From Flavobacteriaceae bacterium (GTDB taxonomy: Bacteria > Bacteroidota > Bacteroidia > Flavobacteriales > Flavobacteriaceae), in assembly GCA_013373385.1 (NCBI GenBank), contig JABXHX010000051.1, forward strand, positions 1-64,000: a stretch of 64,000 nucleotides of DNA, read 5' to 3'. Every line of letters starts with the position of its first letter. Position 1 is the first letter of the stretch. The notes under the pieces were generated by a model that saw nothing but the letters and a program-made list of their open reading frames with translations, did no database searches and was not told where the DNA came from. Shown piece by piece: positions 61,203 to 64,000 of this stretch. The position numbers and the translations under genes are program-made.

Positions 61203-63003
61203 CTTTTGTTTCTTTTTCTACAATTGGCAGTTCAATCTCTATAATAGTCCCGGTTTTTGAATTTGAATTGATTTCAAATTTTCCTTTCATCATTTGTATT
61301 CTTGCTTCAATTTGATTGATTCCTAAACCATCTTTATTTGCAATGGTGCTTTTATCAAAACCATCTCCATCATCTTGTATGGCAATTAACAACCTATCCT
61401 TTTTTTGATGCACTTTTACCAAGGCCTTTTTTGCGTTACTATGTTTTAAAATATTATTTACCAACTCTTGGATAATATTATAAACTTTTATTTCAAAGTT
61501 TTGTTGGTAACGTTTTACTCCTTTAATATCTGTTTCTATCTCTATTTTTGAATTTGAATATTTATCTGCCATATCTTTAATAGCAAAAGCCAATCCAAAT
61601 TTTAACAGCACCGAAGACACTAGTGTATGAGACAAGTCTCTAATTTTTTGTGAGGCTTCTACAATTATTTTTTGAGTTTTATCTATTTCTATAGGTGTAG
61701 TACCGTTAAACTGCATTTTGGTTGCTTGCAAATGTAAATTTGCAGAAGATAATAGAGAGCTTACACTATCATGCAAGGTTTCTGCAATTTGTTTACGCTC
61801 AGTTTCTTTACCATCTAAGGTAGCATTTAAAATACGAGTTTGAGATTCTGATTTGAGTTTATCTATTTTACTTTTTTGATCTAATTCGTTTTGTTTTATT
61901 TTTAGCTTTAAGTTACGTTGACGTAATTTATAGTTGTATAAAATTACCCCAGAACTTATCAAAACCAACAAACTTAAAACTCCAAAAAACCAAGCTTTTC
62001 TTTGTTCTTCTGCTTTGGCTTTTTCAGTTTTTTCTTTTGCTAATCTTAAATTGTATTTCTCGTAAATTTCATTAATAATATGATTAATTTCTGCGTTTCT
62101 TAAACTATCTTTAATTAAATAGGACTTTTCTTGATAATCATATGCAGTATAGTCTTTTAATAAATATAAAGTCCAAGCCAAGTTATAATATACTTGCTCT
62201 TTATATTTTACACCACTATTAGTTTTGTTATTCTCTATTAAAGCCAACGCATCTATATATGTTTCCTTAGCTTTTATGTAGTTTTTTTCACCTAAATGTA
62301 TGTTTGCTAAATTTATTAAAGCAGCAGATTCAGAAACTTTGTCATTATTTCTCTTATGAATATTAATAGCTTTAATTGCATAATCTCTTGCTAAATCAAA
62401 AACTGAATCCTGAGTATATATCCCAGATAAATTTGTATAGGCTGATGCCTTCAATGATTCAATTCGGTTATCAAAAGTTGGCATTTTTATAATTTTATTA
62501 TAAAACTGTAATGCACTATCTCTCTTTCCTAATCTATAATATTCTGCTCCAATTCTTAAATAATTACTAGCTGTAAGCCTCTGACTACTAAATGACTCTA
62601 CATAACTACTCTCTTTTAAATTAATTAATTGATTGCTTTGTAAGATATTTAAAGATTTTTTAAAATATAACAACGCTTTTTTATGATTGTTTAATTTAAT
62701 AAAAATATCGCCAATTAAAAAACTACATAAATATTCAAGCTCTTTATCTTCATATTTTTTAGCCTTTTCAATTAATATTAAAGAAATTTCTAGCGATTTG
62801 GAATATTCTTTTTTCCTAAATAAAGTTTTAGCTTTCTCTAAGTCTCTCTTAAATATATTATTTTTTTCTTGTTGTATAGTAAATGTTAAAGGAGAGACTT
62901 TTAAAGTCTCTCCTTTAACATTATTAATAATAGCATACACTTTTATCAGGGGCGTCAATATCATTAACCCACAAAGGATAAAAATTCTCATATTTTTTTG
63001 CAT
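61192..63003 (-). CDS. TPR-containing sensor histidine kinase (NarX/HisKA_3 type)
   Basis: A 603-residue kinase with signal peptide (MRIFILCGLMILTPLIKVYA), periplasmic TPR repeats (about 50-310: KALLYFKKSLNIL, LRIGAEYYRLGKRDSALQFY, AALINLANIHLGEKNY), a transmembrane segment at about 334-352, a coiled linker, HisKA_3 with RKQIAETLHDSVSSLL and HATPase with ELVNNILKHSNAKKA, DDGDGFD and GLGINQIEARIQMM. It should phosphorylate the NarL/LuxR-type regulator ending at 63864. A perfect 41-bp palindrome lies at codons 28-41, just after the signal peptide. Confidence 0.94.
   Translation of the reverse strand: MQKNMRIFILCGLMILTPLIKVYAIINNVKGETLKVSPLTFTIQQEKNNIFKRDLEKAKTLFRKKEYSKSLEISLILIEKAKKYEDKELEYLCSFLIGDIFIKLNNHKKALLYFKKSLNILQSNQLINLKESSYVESFSSQRLTASNYLRIGAEYYRLGKRDSALQFYNKIIKMPTFDNRIESLKASAYTNLSGIYTQDSVFDLARDYAIKAINIHKRNNDKVSESAALINLANIHLGEKNYIKAKETYIDALALIENNKTNSGVKYKEQVYYNLAWTLYLLKDYTAYDYQEKSYLIKDSLRNAEINHIINEIYEKYNLRLAKEKTEKAKAEEQRKAWFFGVLSLLVLISSGVILYNYKLRQRNLKLKIKQNELDQKSKIDKLKSESQTRILNATLDGKETERKQIAETLHDSVSSLLSSANLHLQATKMQFNGTTPIEIDKTQKIIVEASQKIRDLSHTLVSSVLLKFGLAFAIKDMADKYSNSKIEIETDIKGVKRYQQNFEIKVYNIIQELVNNILKHSNAKKALVKVHQKKDRLLIAIQDDGDGFDKSTIANKDGLGINQIEARIQMMKGKFEINSNSKTGTIIEIELPIVEKETKVNA
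62882..62922. repeat. Perfect 41-bp palindrome within the kinase 5' coding region
   Basis: Arms AATGTTAAAGGAGAGACTTT (62882-62901) and AAAGTCTCTCCTTTAACATT (62903-62922) are exact complements around one T. In RNA it gives a 20-bp hairpin resembling a terminator, 81 nt after the start codon and 90 nt after the preceding lipoprotein gene. Confidence 0.85.
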
Positions 63004-63011
63004 ATGTTATT

Positions 63012-63722
63012 TTAAATTGCACTTAAAATTGTTTCTGAATTTGAAGTTCCATCATCAACAACGATAACAGGTTTGCTTACAGTATATTCAGCTGTCAATC
63101 CTTTTCCGTATAATTTATGATGGTTTACAAAATCTAATTTTACAGGTTTATCATCTTCACTTTTTGGGAATGTTCTTGAAAATTTAGTTTCATTTGTTGT
63201 GCCTTTTGATAAATGAATCTCGTAAGCTTCTTTTTTATCATTGTATTGAAAATCTACTTCAATATTATCTTTTACTTCAAAGTCTAACAGAATAGTACCA
63301 TCTTCATTCACAGATAACTCATAGGTTTTTAAAAACTCTTTAGATTCTCCTTTTGCAAATTTAATATTTTCATCTTCAACAGAAAGTTTTGTGTATTTAC
63401 CTGACTCTCCATCAATAAAACCAATACTTAACTTATTGTTGTCTAATGTAAAATCTTCTCTAAGGTTGGCTTCAGTGTTATGATTCACTTTAGATAAATG
63501 AATCTCATTTGTTAATGAACTAGCATCTAGGCGTTTGTTAGAAACTGTGTTTTCTGCTACAACATAATCAACAGAATAAGCTCCTGATGCATCTCTTTTT
63601 AATTTTGCTTTCTTTAATAATGTTTCTTGTGGTGCAACATATGGGTCAGTATCGTTCATTGTACAAGATGCAGAACTTAATGCTATTACAAGAGCTAAAA
63701 GGGCAACGCTTAATTTTTTCAT
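63012..63722 (-). CDS. Lipoprotein of unknown function in the two-component operon
   Basis: A 236-residue lipoprotein with lipobox SSASC (Cys20). The mature protein is acidic and strand-rich with repeated patterns: LTNEIHLSKVNHNTEANLRED and AYEIHLSKGTTNETKFSRTF share EIHLSK, so it may hold two related beta modules (about 75-140 and 165-236). No family is recognised. It ends 9 nt before the kinase start and lies between it and the response regulator. Confidence 0.75.
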   Translation of the reverse strand: MKKLSVALLALVIALSSASCTMNDTDPYVAPQETLLKKAKLKRDASGAYSVDYVVAENTVSNKRLDASSLTNEIHLSKVNHNTEANLREDFTLDNNKLSIGFIDGESGKYTKLSVEDENIKFAKGESKEFLKTYELSVNEDGTILLDFEVKDNIEVDFQYNDKKEAYEIHLSKGTTNETKFSRTFPKSEDDKPVKLDFVNHHKLYGKGLTAEYTVSKPVIVVDDGTSNSETILSAI

Positions 63723-63809
63723 GATAACTTAGTTTAGAGATATTTTTATTTATTTTTATTTGTTTTTAAAAAAATGCATGGGTTAGCTTTGATAAATTCT
63801 AATAAAGGC

Positions 63810-63855
63810 TAGGGGTTTTAACTATTTAGGGGGCTATTGTACCTTTATTTAGGGG
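63810..63855. promoter_or_regulatory. CCCCTA direct-repeat operator in front of the lipoprotein gene
   Basis: Three TAGGGG copies on the plus strand (63810-63815, 63827-63832, 63850-63855) read as CCCCTAAATA-type repeats on the minus strand, in the 141-bp gap between the regulator gene and the lipoprotein gene. They resemble the NarL heptamer-like motif upstream of GSIII. Confidence 0.4.
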
Positions 63856-63863
63856 ATAGAATT

Positions 63864-64000
63864 TTAAATCATTCTGTGCTTAACAGCAAACATTGCTAAA
63901 CCCACCGCATTTTTTACTTTTAGTTTTTTTAATAATTTTTTTCTATACGTTTCAACTGTATTTGTACTTATTAATAATTGATCTGCTATTTCTGGTGTAC
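63864..64000 (-). CDS. LuxR/NarL-type response regulator, C-terminal end (cut by window)
   Basis: The last 45 codons of a LuxR helix-turn-helix domain: TPEIADQLLISTNTVETYRK then KLLKKLKVKNAVGLAMFAVK, ending HRMI at the TAA 63864-63866. ISTNTVETYRKKLLKKL is the recognition-helix region typical of NarL/FixJ regulators. The receiver domain lies outside the window. It is upstream of the lipoprotein and histidine kinase genes on the same strand, making a three-gene signalling locus. Confidence 0.92.
   Translation of the reverse strand, partial: TPEIADQLLISTNTVETYRKKLLKKLKVKNAVGLAMFAVKHRMI

Noticed and set aside
62687-63067. Plus-strand frame over the kinase N-terminus that reads NVKGETFKVSPLT
   Set aside because: The protein-like text comes from the perfect palindrome, which reads alike on both strands; the frame is antisense to the kinase.

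Overview
The window is a low-GC segment of a Bacteroidota chromosome. The reverse-strand 16S rRNA 5' end, SusC/SusD proteins, GSIII-type glutamine synthetase, B12-dependent IcmF, a BT_3928-type DoxX protein, folP/dacA, and promoters of the TTG-N19/20-TAnnTTTG type all point to a marine Flavobacteriaceae member. The V1-V2 part of the 16S looks closest to the Polaribacter/Tenacibaculum group (from memory, not searched).

Layout. 1-1237: start of an rRNA operon (minus) with three tandem promoters, back to back with the thrS promoter. 1238-5214: thrS-infC-rpmI-rplT translation cluster and a membrane protein. 5463-8522: prfA, then a tight three-gene ABC/lipoprotein operon and a small secreted protein. 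8562-12370: a membrane-anchored winged-helix regulator divergent from an S41 peptidase/YceI/unknown operon. 12578-17428: purM, GSIII glutamine synthetase and a Ca/Na exchanger. 17515-23180: small genes, tRNA-Arg, then clpS-prmA-tpiA-TlpA-like (minus) and pyrF plus a metal/cobalamin-binding protein whose start is unclear. 23488-30016: SusD/SusC pair divergent from a LytTR two-component system. 30032-36888: small genes, icmF carrying an intragenic palindromic repeat, then a metal-flavoured patch (broken DUF3703 gene, 32-residue metallothionein-like peptide, MITE-like repeat, SigZ). 36904-49265: YgiQ radical SAM protein, M61 peptidase, PfpI protein, and a four-gene secreted hydrolase operon (CocE/NonD, penicillin acylase, CocE/NonD, GH29 fucosidase). 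49334-57163: MFS, DUF1684, crotonase, fluoride channel, DoxX, DUF1599, LOG protein, folP, ExbD, dacA. 57589-64000: MsbA-like ABC exporter, truA, phosphodiesterase, and a NarL-type two-component locus cut by the window end.

The strongest undescribed signal is a three-copy intergenic element (5214-5402, 57232-57434, 60231-60438). Each copy has a pair of CTGTTTTC(A/G)G motifs, a promoter TTG-N20-TA(G/T)ATTTG with identical spacing, and a roughly 90-110 nt transcript ending in a near-identical intrinsic terminator with a conserved CCCTA loop. I read it as a multicopy small RNA family under a shared regulator. Other notable points are the AUA start of infC, a palindromic repeat translated inside icmF, a perfect 41-bp palindrome just after the signal peptide of the terminal histidine kinase, and NarL-like CCCCTA motifs shared by the GSIII and two-component promoters.
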